DNA from: Nocardioidaceae bacterium
GTDB lineage: Bacteria; Actinomycetota; Actinomycetes; Propionibacteriales; Nocardioidaceae
Length of the DNA: 64,000 nucleotides
Assembly: GCA_030447865.1 (NCBI GenBank)
Contig: JAUJOD010000004.1
Span: forward strand, 1-64,000
Reading direction: 5' to 3'
This document shows positions 26,305-34,793 of this stretch, piece by piece. Numbering within the stretch: the stretch's first letter is position 1; each line of letters opens with the position of its first letter. The translations under genes and the position numbers were made by a program. The notes beneath the pieces were generated by a model that did not search any database, was not told the origin of the DNA, and was given only the letters and a program-made list of their open reading frames with translations.

Positions 26305-26620
26305 TCGGCGGGAGCCTTGCTCGCCTCGATGTCCTCCTGGAGATCCTCGGGCCAGAGTGGCAAACCGCGCTCGGTGCTCATCTGAGCAGCAAGACTTCCC
26401 TGCGGTTCCTCGCCGCCGGGTACGCCGATCCGCACACGGTTCGCCGTCTGGGCCGGGCCCCGGCTCGGCCGGTTCCTCTACCGCCATTCCCGGGGTGCTT
26501 TGGCGAAGCGTTGCCGAGCAGATCCTGGCCGCCGCGCGCGCAACCCACGAACGGATCGAGGTGATCGTCTGGGTGCCTCGCTGTGGCGGCGAGGACGGCG
26601 GGGCCTCACCGCTCTCCCGC
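26305..26620 (+). pseudogene. IS110-family transposase fragment (copy D)
   Basis: LLEILGPEWQTALGAHLSSK and FLAAGYADPHTVRRLGRA match the central linker region of IS110-type transposases of a different subtype from B and C. After a frameshift, VAEQILAAARATHERIEV continues the helical region. Both ends are missing. The dihydroxybenzoate promoter box begins immediately after it, so the insertion or its decay stopped just short of the operon. Confidence 0.55.
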
Positions 26621-26627
26621 GGTCCGT

Positions 26628-26658
26628 GTATCGCCGGTGTAGTCGGGCCGGCAATCGT
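26628..26658 (+). promoter_or_regulatory. SARP-type box for the dihydroxybenzoate operon
   Basis: GTA 26628-26630, N8, GTA 26639-26641, N11, AATCGT 26653-26658. It would drive seven genes from 26732 to 33433. The leader of about 70 bases carries AAGGAGG at 26721-26727. Confidence 0.55.
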
Positions 26659-26731
26659 CGCGTGCGTGGCCCAACCACGGCACGGTCCGTGGCCACAGCC
26701 GCAGTAGGCGCGAGCGGCCGAAGGAGGTCCG

Positions 26732-27397
26732 GTGTCACCAGTGTCGACGGTGCCGGGGCTGCAGCCCATTCCATCGTACGAGATGCCCTCCGGAACATGG
26801 GACGACGTCGATTGCCCGGTCGCGTGGCGAGCCGATCCGAACCGGATGGTGCTGCTGATCCATGACATGCAGCGGTACTTCATCCGTCCGTTCGTAGCCG
26901 ACCACGACGCGCTCGCCACGGCGATCGCGAACATGCGCCGGCTGCGCGTCGCCTGTACGCGGGCCGGCATACCCGTGCTCTTCACCGTACAGCCGGGCGG
27001 GCAGTCACCCCATCGACGCGGTTTGCTCTGCGATTTCTGGGGACCGGGGATGGCAACCGGCGGCGACGAGGAGGTCATTGACGAGCTACGGCCGGGCGAG
27101 CGCGATGAGGTCCTGCCCAAGCACCGGTACAGCGCGTTCGTCGACTCGGGACTGCAGGAGACGTTGCTCCGGGCCGGGCGCGACCAGCTGGCCGTGTGTG
27201 GCGTCTACGCCCACATCGGATGCCTCGTGACCTGTTGCGACGCGTTCATGCGCGATCTACAGGCCTTCCTCGTCGCCGACGCGGTGGCCGACTTCTCCCT
27301 GGCCCGCCACCGGTCGGCCGTCGATTGGGTCGCGGAGCAGTGCGCGCGAGTCGTCTCCAGCTCCACGTTGCTCGCCGAGCTGGGCGAACGGGAGTAG
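26732..27397 (+). CDS. Isochorismatase
   Basis: A 221-residue enzyme that hydrolyses isochorismate to 2,3-dihydro-2,3-dihydroxybenzoate and pyruvate. Catalytic Asp45 lies in MVLLIHDMQRYFIRPF and Lys130 in VLPKHRYSAF; GVYAHIGCLVTCCDAFMRD is the third signature. The GTG at 26732 has AAGGAGG 4 bases upstream. Unlike EntB or DhbB it stops after the hydrolase domain and has no aryl carrier domain, so the aryl unit must be carried elsewhere or used free. A PhzD-like reaction on 2-amino-2-deoxyisochorismate is the alternative, but no phenazine-type partner is seen. Confidence 0.85.
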   Translation: MSPVSTVPGLQPIPSYEMPSGTWDDVDCPVAWRADPNRMVLLIHDMQRYFIRPFVADHDALATAIANMRRLRVACTRAGIPVLFTVQPGGQSPHRRGLLCDFWGPGMATGGDEEVIDELRPGERDEVLPKHRYSAFVDSGLQETLLRAGRDQLAVCGVYAHIGCLVTCCDAFMRDLQAFLVADAVADFSLARHRSAVDWVAEQCARVVSSSTLLAELGERE

Positions 27398-27401
27398 CAC
27401 C

Positions 27402-28178
27402 ATGCCAGCGGTGAGCCGAGGCGGGCGTGGCCGCCTGGTTGTAATGACCGGGGCCGCCGGTGGTATCGGGACCGCTGTCGTTCGCGCGCTGCTCGCCGAG
27501 TCGTACCGTGTGGCGCTGGTCGACAACGACAAGTGCGGTCTGGACGCCATCCAGGCCGACGAGAGTGCCGCGCCGACGTTCGTCTGCGACGTGGCCAACG
27601 CCGACCAGGTCGACGGCACGATCGCACAGATCGAGGAACACGTCGGGGCGATCTACGGGCTGGTCAACGTGGCGGGCGTGCTGCGCACCGGGCCGGTCGT
27701 CCGATGTGGAGACGATGATTGGGAGGCGGTGTTCGCCGTCAACGCACTGGGCGTCTTCCACTGCTCCCGCGCGGTGGCGCGGCGACTCATCACGCGGCGC
27801 GACGGCGCGATCGTTACCGTCGCGTCGGACGCGGCCAGCGTCCCACGTGTCGGCATGGCCGCGTACGCCGCGTCCAAGGCGGCGGCGGTGGCGTTCACGA
27901 ACTGCCTCGGCCTCGAGCTCGCGGCCAGCGGCATCCGGTGCAACAGCGTCGCCCCCGGCTCGACTGACACGACGATGCTGCGCTCGATGGGAACCGGGGA
28001 CGTCGTGAGCGCCGCGGTGGAAGGCCGGTCCGATCTCTTCCGCGTCGGCATCCCGCTCGGTCGGGTCGCCGATCCGGACGACATCGCCACCGCAGTCGAG
28101 TTCCTGTTGTCGGAGCGGGCCCGGCACATCACCATGCAGAGCCTCTACGTCGACGGTGGTGCGGCGCTTCGTGGCTGA
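27402..28178 (+). CDS. 2,3-dihydro-2,3-dihydroxybenzoate dehydrogenase (EntA-like SDR)
   Basis: A 258-residue short-chain dehydrogenase. The cofactor loop is [20 protein letters not shown]; the active-site pair is in [14 protein letters not shown]; and [17 protein letters not shown] is the EntA/DhbA-type signature that follows. It oxidises the dihydrodiol to 2,3-dihydroxybenzoate with NAD. It starts 5 bases after the isochorismatase stop and runs into the synthase gene, so the three steps are co-translated. Other dihydrodiol or 3-hydroxyanthranilate-type substrates are possible. Confidence 0.82.
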   Translation: MPAVSRGGRGRLVVMTGAAGGIGTAVVRALLAESYRVALVDNDKCGLDAIQADESAAPTFVCDVANADQVDGTIAQIEEHVGAIYGLVNVAGVLRTGPVVRCGDDDWEAVFAVNALGVFHCSRAVARRLITRRDGAIVTVASDAASVPRVGMAAYAASKAAAVAFTNCLGLELAASGIRCNSVAPGSTDTTMLRSMGTGDVVSAAVEGRSDLFRVGIPLGRVADPDDIATAVEFLLSERARHITMQSLYVDGGAALRG

Positions 28179-29568
28179 CGGCAGCGCGCACAGCAAGAAG
28201 GCGACGTTGGACGATACGGACAGCCGCTACCGGGAATCGGTCCTTCCCGTCATGGCGGACCGCCTCGCGGGCGTCGTCGGCCTGGTGACCGACGTTGACG
28301 ACCGCGACTACGTGTGCTTCGAGGGCGACGACGGCTGGTGCGTGGGCGTTGGCCGGGCCGCCGAGCTGGTCGCCGATCGCCGGCGCGTCGTCCTGAAAGG
28401 GCGTCATGGCCGGGTGGAACTGCCGTGGGATCGCGGGTCCATCGGGGCGGTCCCGGCGCTGCTCGCGAGCGCTGGCCTCGCGGGCTGGCGCGCGTACGGG
28501 TGGTGCGGCTTCGATCTGGCGGCCGCGAAGGAAGGCCGGCTGGACCTCGTGGATGACCGACCGTTCCTCCACTTCATCATCCCCGAGGTCGAGGTCCGCT
28601 TGAGTCCGGCCGGTACCCTCCTCCGGGCCCTGCGGGCCAGCGACTTGGAGTGGGCCCAGGCGCTGCTGATGGCGCGCGCCACCCACGGACACGAAGGCCC
28701 GGTTACGGCCGCGGCGCCCGACATGCTCGATCAGCTCGACGCGAGTCGGCACGACTACGAGGTCGCCGTCGACAAGGCCCTGCACGCCATCCACCTGGGG
28801 CGCGTGCAGAAGGTGGTGCTCGCCCGGAAGATCCCGGTGCCGGCCGACGTGGACCTAATCGGTACGTACGAGGCGGGACGGCGGCGGACCACACCGGCCC
28901 GGTCGTTCCTGTTCGCGCTCGGCGGTCTGGAGGCCGCCGGCCTAAGCCCCGAGTCCGTGGTCCGGGTCGGCGACGACGGCACGGTGACGTCGCAGCTTCT
29001 CGCCGGCACGCGGCCCGCCGCCGGTTACCCGGCAGGCGACGCGGCCGTGCGCGAGGAGCTGCTGCGAGATCCCAAGGAGGTCTTCGAACACGCCGTCTCC
29101 GTGCGAGCGGCCCTGGACGAGATCGGCACCGTCTGTGATCCCGCCTCGGTCGTGGTCGAGGGTCTGCTGTCGGTGAAGAACTGTGGGAGCCTTCAGCACC
29201 TTGCCTCGACGGTGCGGGGGCGGATGGCCGACGGCTGCACGGCCTGGGACGTCTTCACCGCGCTGTTCCCGGCCGTGACCCTGACCGGTACGCCGAAGCT
29301 GGCGGCCTGCGAGCTGATCCGCGAGCTCGAGAAGGAGGGCCGGGCGGCCTACGGCGGCGCCGTCGTCACGTTCGGGGCGAGCGGCACCCTGGACACGGCC
29401 GCCGTCCTGCGAGCCGTGTTCCGCAGCGACGGGCAGGCGTGGATCCAGGCCGGCGCCGGCATCGTCGCACAGTCCCGCCCGGATCGCGAGTTCACCGAAA
29501 CCCGCGAGAAGGCTCTGGCGATCGGCCGGCATCTGGTGCCACGGCGACGCGAGGGGAACCCATCATGA
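28156..29568 (+). CDS. Isochorismate/salicylate synthase (MbtI/DhbC type)
   Basis: A chorismate-utilising enzyme of up to 470 residues. QKVVLARKIPVPADVDLI, VVVEGLLSVKNCGSLQHLAS, LFPAVTLTGTPKLAACELIR and WIQAGAGIVAQSRPDREFTE are the family's active-site blocks. The wording of these blocks is nearer to MbtI/Irp9 salicylate synthases than to EntC. Next to an isochorismatase and an EntA-like enzyme, isochorismate is the expected product. There is no glutaminase domain, so it is not an anthranilate or PhzE enzyme. The start is uncertain: GTG 28156, GTG 28171 (overlapping the SDR stop) or ATG 28252. Confidence 0.75.
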   Translation: MVRRFVADGSAHSKKATLDDTDSRYRESVLPVMADRLAGVVGLVTDVDDRDYVCFEGDDGWCVGVGRAAELVADRRRVVLKGRHGRVELPWDRGSIGAVPALLASAGLAGWRAYGWCGFDLAAAKEGRLDLVDDRPFLHFIIPEVEVRLSPAGTLLRALRASDLEWAQALLMARATHGHEGPVTAAAPDMLDQLDASRHDYEVAVDKALHAIHLGRVQKVVLARKIPVPADVDLIGTYEAGRRRTTPARSFLFALGGLEAAGLSPESVVRVGDDGTVTSQLLAGTRPAAGYPAGDAAVREELLRDPKEVFEHAVSVRAALDEIGTVCDPASVVVEGLLSVKNCGSLQHLASTVRGRMADGCTAWDVFTALFPAVTLTGTPKLAACELIRELEKEGRAAYGGAVVTFGASGTLDTAAVLRAVFRSDGQAWIQAGAGIVAQSRPDREFTETREKALAIGRHLVPRRREGNPS

Positions 29569-31220
29569 GCGCGGCCGAGGGTTTTGTGCCGTGGCCGGAC
29601 GACTACGCCGCCCGCTACGTCGCGCGCGGGTACTGGGACGGCGTCTGTCTCGACGAAAGAGTCTGGAGTGTGGCGGCGCGCCGACCCGACGCTCCGGCCA
29701 TCGTGGACGGCTCAACCCGCCTGGCGTACGGCGAGCTGACCGATCGGGCCGCCGCCGCCGCTGCCCGCCTGTCCGCCATCGGGCTCGCGGCCGGCGACCG
29801 GATCGTCGTCCAGCTGCCCAACCGCTGGGAGTTCGTGGCCCTTGTGCTCGCCTGCTTCCGGGCGGGCGTCGTACCCGTGCTCGTGCTGCCCGCCTTGCGG
29901 ATCCGCGAGATGAGGGCGATCGCCGAGCGGGCGGGGGCGCGAGCGGTCGCGGTGGCTCGCGAGTTTCGCGGGTACGACCACGAGCGCCTGGCGCACGCGG
30001 TGGCCGGCTCGGTCCCCAGCGTCGAAGTGGTACTGGTCGCCGACGCGGCCGACCAGCGCAGCCTCGACCTGAGCGCCCTGTGTGAACCGTCGCCGAAACC
30101 CACACGCCGGTACAGCGGCGACGCCCGAGGTGTGGCCCTCGTCCTGCTTTCCGGGGGGACCACCGGCCCGCCGAAGCTGATCGCGCGCACGCACGACGAC
30201 TACGGGTACCTTGTCCGCCGCAGTGCGGAGGTGTCGGGTTTCGACGAGCGGACCGTGTACCTGGCCGTCCTGCCGGTCGAGCACAACTTCGCGTTTGGGA
30301 CGCCGGGCGTGCTGGGGGCGCTTCTCAGCGGCGGCTGCGCGGTGCTCGCGGCGAGCCCGGCGCCCGAGACGGCCCTCGGACTCATCGAGGGCGAGCGTGT
30401 CACCCACGTATCCGTGGTACCGACGGTTCTGCAGCGGTGGATGGTCCAATGTGCCGACCACCCCGGGCGCGACCTCGGCTGTCTACGGGTCGTACAGGTC
30501 GGCGGCGCGCCGCTGCCCGTACACGTCGCGAGGAGGGTCCACACGGTATTGTCGGGCCGGCTGCAGCAGGTGTACGGAATGGGCGAAGGGTTGCTGTGCT
30601 TTACCGGGCTCACCGAGCCGGAGGAGGTGTTGCATGCCACCCAAGGGCGGCCGATCTGCCCCGACGACGAGCTCCTGGTCGTGGACGACAACGATCGTCC
30701 GGTAGGGCCGAACCGGCCGGGCGTCCTGCTCGTCCGTGGCCCGTACACGGTGCGGGGCTACTACCGGGCCGGGGACGACGATGCTCAGGCGTTCACCGCC
30801 GACGGGTGGTACCGGACAGGTGACGTCGTGCGCCGGCGCGACGATGGCAACCTCGTCGTCGAGGGTCGCGCGAAGGACGTGATCATCCGCGGTGGCGAGA
30901 ACATCGCGGCCGCGGAGATCGAGCAGTTCGCCTACCAGGTCGACGGTGTCCAGCGGGCCGCAGCCGTGGCGCGGCCGGACGAACGCCTGGGCGAGTCTAT
31001 CTGCCTGGTAGTGGTGGTCGCTCCGGGCGCGGTCGTGGAGTTGGCCGCCGTACACGCGGTGATGAAGCGCGCAGGGACTGCGAGGTTCAAGTATCCGGAC
31101 CACCTCGTGCGGGTCGACTCGATGCCGGTCACCGGAGTCGGCAAGGTGGACAAGCGCGCCCTGCGCGAGCTGGTGGCGGGATCGGCCGTGTCATCGGCGG
31201 GCGCTGGTGTCGGGCGGTGA
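29565..31220 (+). CDS. Aryl-AMP ligase (2,3-dihydroxybenzoate/salicylate activating)
   Basis: A 551-residue member of the EntE/DhbE family that makes aryl-adenylate and transfers it to a carrier thiol. Motifs are LLSGGTTGPPKLIARTHDDY (P-loop), VEHNFAFGTPGVLGALLSGG (with the Asn that contacts the aryl 2-hydroxyl), MGEGLLCFT, WYRTGDVV and VEGRAKDVIIRGGENIAAAE, and the C-terminal catalytic Lys in GVGKVDKRALRE. The ATG at 29565 overlaps the synthase stop (ATGA), with GAGGGGA ahead of it. No aryl carrier domain is in the operon; the free ACP at 50.0 kb or the fused ACP at 55.5 kb are candidate partners. Confidence 0.85.
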   Translation: MSAAEGFVPWPDDYAARYVARGYWDGVCLDERVWSVAARRPDAPAIVDGSTRLAYGELTDRAAAAAARLSAIGLAAGDRIVVQLPNRWEFVALVLACFRAGVVPVLVLPALRIREMRAIAERAGARAVAVAREFRGYDHERLAHAVAGSVPSVEVVLVADAADQRSLDLSALCEPSPKPTRRYSGDARGVALVLLSGGTTGPPKLIARTHDDYGYLVRRSAEVSGFDERTVYLAVLPVEHNFAFGTPGVLGALLSGGCAVLAASPAPETALGLIEGERVTHVSVVPTVLQRWMVQCADHPGRDLGCLRVVQVGGAPLPVHVARRVHTVLSGRLQQVYGMGEGLLCFTGLTEPEEVLHATQGRPICPDDELLVVDDNDRPVGPNRPGVLLVRGPYTVRGYYRAGDDDAQAFTADGWYRTGDVVRRRDDGNLVVEGRAKDVIIRGGENIAAAEIEQFAYQVDGVQRAAAVARPDERLGESICLVVVVAPGAVVELAAVHAVMKRAGTARFKYPDHLVRVDSMPVTGVGKVDKRALRELVAGSAVSSAGAGVGR

Positions 31221-31227
31221 GGCCGCG

Positions 31228-31938
31228 ATGCCGTTGGAGGTCATCGGGGCCGGTTGGGGACGGACGGGCACCTCGTCGACGAAGCAGGCCCTCGAACTGC
31301 TAGGCTACACCTGCCACCACATGAGCGAGGTCGACGATGACCCGAGTCAGCAGTCGCTGTTCCTGCAGGCCGCCGTCGATTCCTCGTTCGACTGGAACCG
31401 CATCTACGCGCGGTACACCGCCACAGTGGACTGGCCCGGATGCGCGTTCTGGCGGGAACTGCGGGCCGCGTACCCCGAGGCCAGGGTCTTATTGAACGTG
31501 CGGGACTTCGACGACTGGTATGGCAGCTGGCACGCGACGATTCGTAACGCCGTCACCGGACAGCGGGCCGATCACCCGGCGTCCTGGTTGGCTATGGCCG
31601 ACGCCGTGATCGTCGGGCGCAGTCTCCGCGGCACGCTGCACGGCCGGGAGCACGTGAGAGCCGCCTTCCATGAGCACGTCCGAGCGGTGACGACCGAGGT
31701 GCCGAGGGACCTCCTGCTTGTGTACGACGTCACGCAGGGCTGGGAACCGTTGTGTCGGTTTCTTGGAAAGACTTTACCCGATGTCGCGTTTCCCCACGTC
31801 AACGTTCGGGATGAGTGGTGTGCTGCCACTGCGGCCAGCGAGGGGAGCTTCCCGTCGGCTCGTCGAGCAGATCGCGCACTGGCCAGTTATGCTCGTAGGC
31901 GACGCCCAGCAGGGCCTGAAGTCGATGCTGGACAGTGA
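31228..31938 (+). CDS. Sulfotransferase-family protein
   Basis: A 236-residue protein of the Sulfotransfer_4 type. The 5'-PAPS-binding loop is visible at the N-terminus as EVIGAGWGRTGTSSTKQALE, and ARVLLNVRDFDDWYGSW is the second PAPS-contacting strand and helix. It would transfer sulfate from PAPS to a hydroxyl or amine of the product, though several members have no shown activity. ATG 31228 follows GGTGAGG and is preferred over GTG 31207, which overlaps the ligase. It belongs to the dihydroxybenzoate operon, so an aryl hydroxyl is one plausible target. Confidence 0.7.
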   Translation: MPLEVIGAGWGRTGTSSTKQALELLGYTCHHMSEVDDDPSQQSLFLQAAVDSSFDWNRIYARYTATVDWPGCAFWRELRAAYPEARVLLNVRDFDDWYGSWHATIRNAVTGQRADHPASWLAMADAVIVGRSLRGTLHGREHVRAAFHEHVRAVTTEVPRDLLLVYDVTQGWEPLCRFLGKTLPDVAFPHVNVRDEWCAATAASEGSFPSARRADRALASYARRRRPAGPEVDAGQ

Positions 31939-31949
31939 AAGGAGAACCG

Positions 31950-32330
31950 ATGGACCGGCCGAAGCTCCGAATCACGTCGGTGACCATTGGTGCCCCCGAC
32001 CCCGGTGAGTTGGCGCGTTTCTACGGCGAATTGCTGGGTTGGCCCGGCGAATTCGAAGAGAACTGGGCCCAGCTGCAGGGGCCGACGAACGGGGGCCTGT
32101 CCACATTGAATTTCGAGGTCGAGAAGGCCTACATCCGGCCGACCTGGCCGAGCGCAGCCGGCGAGCAGCAGATCATGGAGCACCTGGATATCGCGGTCGA
32201 CGATCTGGACAAGGCCGTCGCCTGGGCCGAGGGGCTTGGTGCCACGCTGGCCGAGCACCAGCCGCAGAAGACCGTGCGGGTCATGCTCGACCCAGCCGGT
32301 CATCCGTTTTGCCTGTTTGCTGACGAGTGA
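31950..32330 (+). CDS. VOC-family protein
   Basis: A 126-residue glyoxalase-fold protein. SVTIGAPDPGELARFYGELL is the typical first strand-helix, EHLDIAVDDLDKAVAWAEGL the second, and MLDPAGHPFCLFAD the final strand. AAAGGAG at 31937-31943 serves ATG 31950. Small VOC proteins of this sort are often drug-binding resistance proteins or lyase-like enzymes; metal ligands are incomplete, which favours binding. Its place immediately before the AlkZ-like gene, with an overlapping stop/start, fits a self-protection pair. Confidence 0.65.
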   Translation: MDRPKLRITSVTIGAPDPGELARFYGELLGWPGEFEENWAQLQGPTNGGLSTLNFEVEKAYIRPTWPSAAGEQQIMEHLDIAVDDLDKAVAWAEGLGATLAEHQPQKTVRVMLDPAGHPFCLFADE

Positions 32331-33433
32331 CTCGCGTCGCGTGGCGCCAGGCGCTGGCCTGGCGGGTCAACCGGCACTTCCTGAGCACGCGGACGACCGC
32401 CGCCGAGCTGAGCCGCGTCGCCGGCGCGTTGTGCGGACTTCACGCGCAGATACAGAGCTCGCCCGGACTCAGCCTGCTGGCCCGGATCCAGGAGCTGCCG
32501 CCCGAGGCCGTGGAGGACGCGCTCTGGCGCCGTCGGAGTCTGGTCAAGCTGTGGTCGGCGCGCGGCACGCTTCATCTGCTGCCCGCCGCCGACCTGGGGA
32601 TGTGGCTGGGCGCGCTCCGCACCCAGAAGAAGTTCGGCAACGCGGGTCATCCCAAGGTGGAGCAGATCTGCGCGGCGGTGGGCCGCGCGCTCGACGGTCA
32701 GGTCCTCACCCGCGCCGAACTGGCGGCCGAGGTGGGCCGGAGTACCGGCTCGGCCGAGCTAGCCACCTGGGTCGGCTCGAGTTGGGGCTCCGACCTCAAG
32801 GCCGCGTCCTTTCGAGGGCTCATCTGTTTCGCCTCACCGAAGGGGCGCGAGGTGCGTTTCACGTCGCCCGCGACCTGGACCAGAGCGGCCTGCCGGGTCC
32901 AGCCCGCCGAGTCGGCCATCCGCGAGGTCACGCGGCGGTTTCTCGCGGCCTACGCGCCGGCCACTCCCGAGTCCATCGCGCGCTGGTGGGTCGGCCCGCC
33001 GAAGACTACGGTGGGCATGCGTATGCTGGCGACGCTCGGCGACGAGGCCGTGCCGGTCGAGGTGGGTGGCCGGGCCGCGTGGGCCTTGGCCGAAGACGTG
33101 GCGGAGTTGCGGACGGCCACCGCGCCGGAGACCTGCCGGCTGCTGCCCGCGTTCGACCCGTGGATCATCGGCGCGTTCCGTGAGCCGCCGTTGATACCGA
33201 CCGACCGCGTGCGCGATGTCTTCCGACCGCAGGGCCGGTTCTCCCCCGTCGTGCTGGTCGACGGGCGGGTCGTCGGGCGGTGGGAGCACCGCCGGACCGG
33301 AGGATCGGTGGCGCTCGCCATCACACCGTACGGGCGGGTTGGGCGCCGCGTGCGGGCGGCGCTGGAGTCCGAGGCGCAGCGGGTCGCCGGCTATCTGGGC
33401 GGCGCGCTCGAACTGAGCTGGAGCTCCAGGTGA
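32327..33433 (+). CDS. AlkZ-like (HTH_42) DNA glycosylase, possible self-resistance
   Basis: A 368-residue protein of the HTH_42/YcaQ family with tandem winged-helix domains. Seen: Gln41-Ile-Gln43 in CGLHAQIQSSPGL, at the position of the catalytic QxQ or QxD motif; RGTLHLLPAADLGMWLGAL; FRGLICF; LLPAFDPWIIG; and an FRPQGRFSPVVLVDGRVVG beta-barrel-like segment. Established knowledge: AlkZ unhooks azinomycin crosslinks from DNA and depends on QxQ, while many actinobacterial relatives lack it. Inference: it protects the producer from a DNA-alkylating product. The GTG start overlaps the VOC stop (GTGA). A decayed copy lies at 18 kb. Confidence 0.7.
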   Translation: MTRVAWRQALAWRVNRHFLSTRTTAAELSRVAGALCGLHAQIQSSPGLSLLARIQELPPEAVEDALWRRRSLVKLWSARGTLHLLPAADLGMWLGALRTQKKFGNAGHPKVEQICAAVGRALDGQVLTRAELAAEVGRSTGSAELATWVGSSWGSDLKAASFRGLICFASPKGREVRFTSPATWTRAACRVQPAESAIREVTRRFLAAYAPATPESIARWWVGPPKTTVGMRMLATLGDEAVPVEVGGRAAWALAEDVAELRTATAPETCRLLPAFDPWIIGAFREPPLIPTDRVRDVFRPQGRFSPVVLVDGRVVGRWEHRRTGGSVALAITPYGRVGRRVRAALESEAQRVAGYLGGALELSWSSR

Positions 33434-33446
33434 GGGTCGGTCTGCT

Positions 33447-33477
33447 GTAGTCGAGATGTATCGGCCGTCGGCAGTGT
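33447..33477 (+). promoter_or_regulatory. SARP-type box for the DAHP synthase gene
   Basis: GTA 33447-33449, N8, GTA 33458-33460, N11, CAGTGT 33472-33477. The GTG at 33484 falls at the expected transcription start, so the message may be leaderless. Confidence 0.6.
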
Positions 33478-33483
33478 TGGCGG

Positions 33484-34581
33484 GTGACGATGGTCGTAGT
33501 GTTGGCCGGCGACAGCACGCCCGCGCATCGGGCCGAGGTCATCAGGCGGGTCCGGGCCACCGGGGCGACGGTGGCGGCACGCTCGCCGGAACTCCTGGTC
33601 GTCGGCGGTGGCCGGCCGGACGCCGGGGCGTACCTGGCCGAACTGCCTCAGGTCGTCAACGTGGCCACGCTCACCGCGGAGTATCCGTTGGTGGCGGCCG
33701 AATCCCGCTGCCAGGAGCCCAGCGTGGTAAGCATCGCCGGCTGCCGCATCGGACCGCACGGCTTCGCGGTCATCGCCGGGCCGTGCGCGGTGGAGTCCCG
33801 TGACCAGCTGGTCACGATCGCCCGGGCCGCCCGCGAGGCCGGCTGCCACGTGCTGCGCGGCGGCGCCTTCAAGCCCCGCACCAGCCCATACTCGTTCCAG
33901 GGGCTCGGGTTGGCCGGACTCGATCTGCTGGCCGAGGCCCGCGAACTCACCGGTCTACCGTTCGTCACCGAGGTGCTCGATGTGCGCATGGCCGAACGGG
34001 TGGCGGCCGTGGCCGACGCCGTTCAGGTAGGCGCCCGCAACATGCAGAACTATCCGCTGCTGCGCGAAGTGGGCCGGCTCGAACGGCCGGTCGTGCTCAA
34101 GCGAGGTCCGGCCGCCACCATCGACGAGACGCTCTTGGCCGCCGAGCACATCCTGGCCGCTGGCAACGACCGAGTCGTCATCTGCGAACGCGGCATCCGC
34201 ACGTTCGAGCCTGGATACCGTTTCACCCTCGATCTGGCCGCGGTCACGGTACTGCGCGAACGCACCCACCTGCCCGTCATCGTGGACCCCAGCCACGCGG
34301 CCGGGGCGACCCGCCGGGTGCCCCCGCTGGCCCTCGCCGCGGCCGCGGCGGGGGCCGACGGGGTGATGGTCGAGGTTCACCACGATCCGGCCACCGCCCG
34401 CTGCGACGGTCAGCAGGCTCTCTCGCCGTGCCAGCTGCAGGAGCTGACCAGGTCCCTGCGGCTGGCTGCGGGCGCGGCCGGTCGGACGCTCAACCCGACC
34501 CCCGCGGACACCCTGGTGGCCCCGGCCTTGGCGGCAAACCCGGTGCCCGTATCGGCGACGCCGGCTGTAGAACCGTTGTAG
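33484..34581 (+). CDS. 3-deoxy-7-phosphoheptulonate (DAHP) synthase, type I-beta
   Basis: A 365-residue enzyme condensing PEP and erythrose 4-phosphate, the first shikimate step. The N-terminal 75 residues resemble the ferredoxin-like regulatory domain of I-beta enzymes. The barrel shows FAVIAGPCAVESRDQLV (metal Cys), LRGGAFKPRTSPYSFQGLG, QVGARNMQNYPLL, VLKRGPAATIDETL, ICERGIRTFEP and VDPSHAAGATRRV (metal His). As a cluster-located copy it boosts chorismate for the dihydroxybenzoate branch, and possibly tyrosine for the putative hydroxylase. It is a single-gene unit with its own box. Confidence 0.92.
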   Translation: MTMVVVLAGDSTPAHRAEVIRRVRATGATVAARSPELLVVGGGRPDAGAYLAELPQVVNVATLTAEYPLVAAESRCQEPSVVSIAGCRIGPHGFAVIAGPCAVESRDQLVTIARAAREAGCHVLRGGAFKPRTSPYSFQGLGLAGLDLLAEARELTGLPFVTEVLDVRMAERVAAVADAVQVGARNMQNYPLLREVGRLERPVVLKRGPAATIDETLLAAEHILAAGNDRVVICERGIRTFEPGYRFTLDLAAVTVLRERTHLPVIVDPSHAAGATRRVPPLALAAAAAGADGVMVEVHHDPATARCDGQQALSPCQLQELTRSLRLAAGAAGRTLNPTPADTLVAPALAANPVPVSATPAVEPL

Positions 34582-34608
34582 GCCTGTTGTATCGCGTGGC
34601 CAGAGCTT
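34567..34608 (+). promoter_or_regulatory. Triple-repeat SARP-type box before the pseudogene block
   Basis: GTA occurs at 34567-34569, 34578-34580 and 34589-34591, each 11 bases apart, followed after N11 by GAGCTT at 34603-34608. The ATG of the DegT remnant is at 34614. A well-formed box in front of dead genes dates the decay as recent. Confidence 0.6.
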
Positions 34609-34613
34609 CAGGC

Positions 34614-34790
34614 ATGAACGTGACGCCGGTGCGAGACAGCCGGTTGGCCATCGACGGCGGAAAGCCGGTGCGGCCACCGGGCCGGACATGGCCGTTCTGG
34701 CCCCGGCTGGCGGCGAAGGCCGCCGGACCTGGACGCCGTGGTGAAGAGTGGGCGCTGGGCGATCGCGACCGTTTCGGCTCCTACGGGAGG
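34614..34790 (+). pseudogene. DegT aminotransferase, N-terminal remnant
   Basis: LAIDGGKPVRPPGRTWPFWP copies the N-terminus of the DegT enzyme at 17.99 kb (LAIDGGEPIRSAEQRWPVWP). GDRDRFGSYG follows in a disturbed frame where the intact gene has SGRWAIS. Everything beyond about 55 residues, including the PLP Lys, is deleted, and the sequence passes directly into the Gfo/Idh remnant. The upstream promoter region also matches that of the intact gene. Confidence 0.7.
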
Positions 34791-34793
34791 CCC

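Noticed and set aside
26732-33433. The dihydroxybenzoate operon as a catechol siderophore cluster.
   Set aside because: No siderophore NRPS, aryl carrier domain, exporter, uptake system or iron-box was seen, and the operon instead carries the shared regulon box and an AlkZ-like gene.
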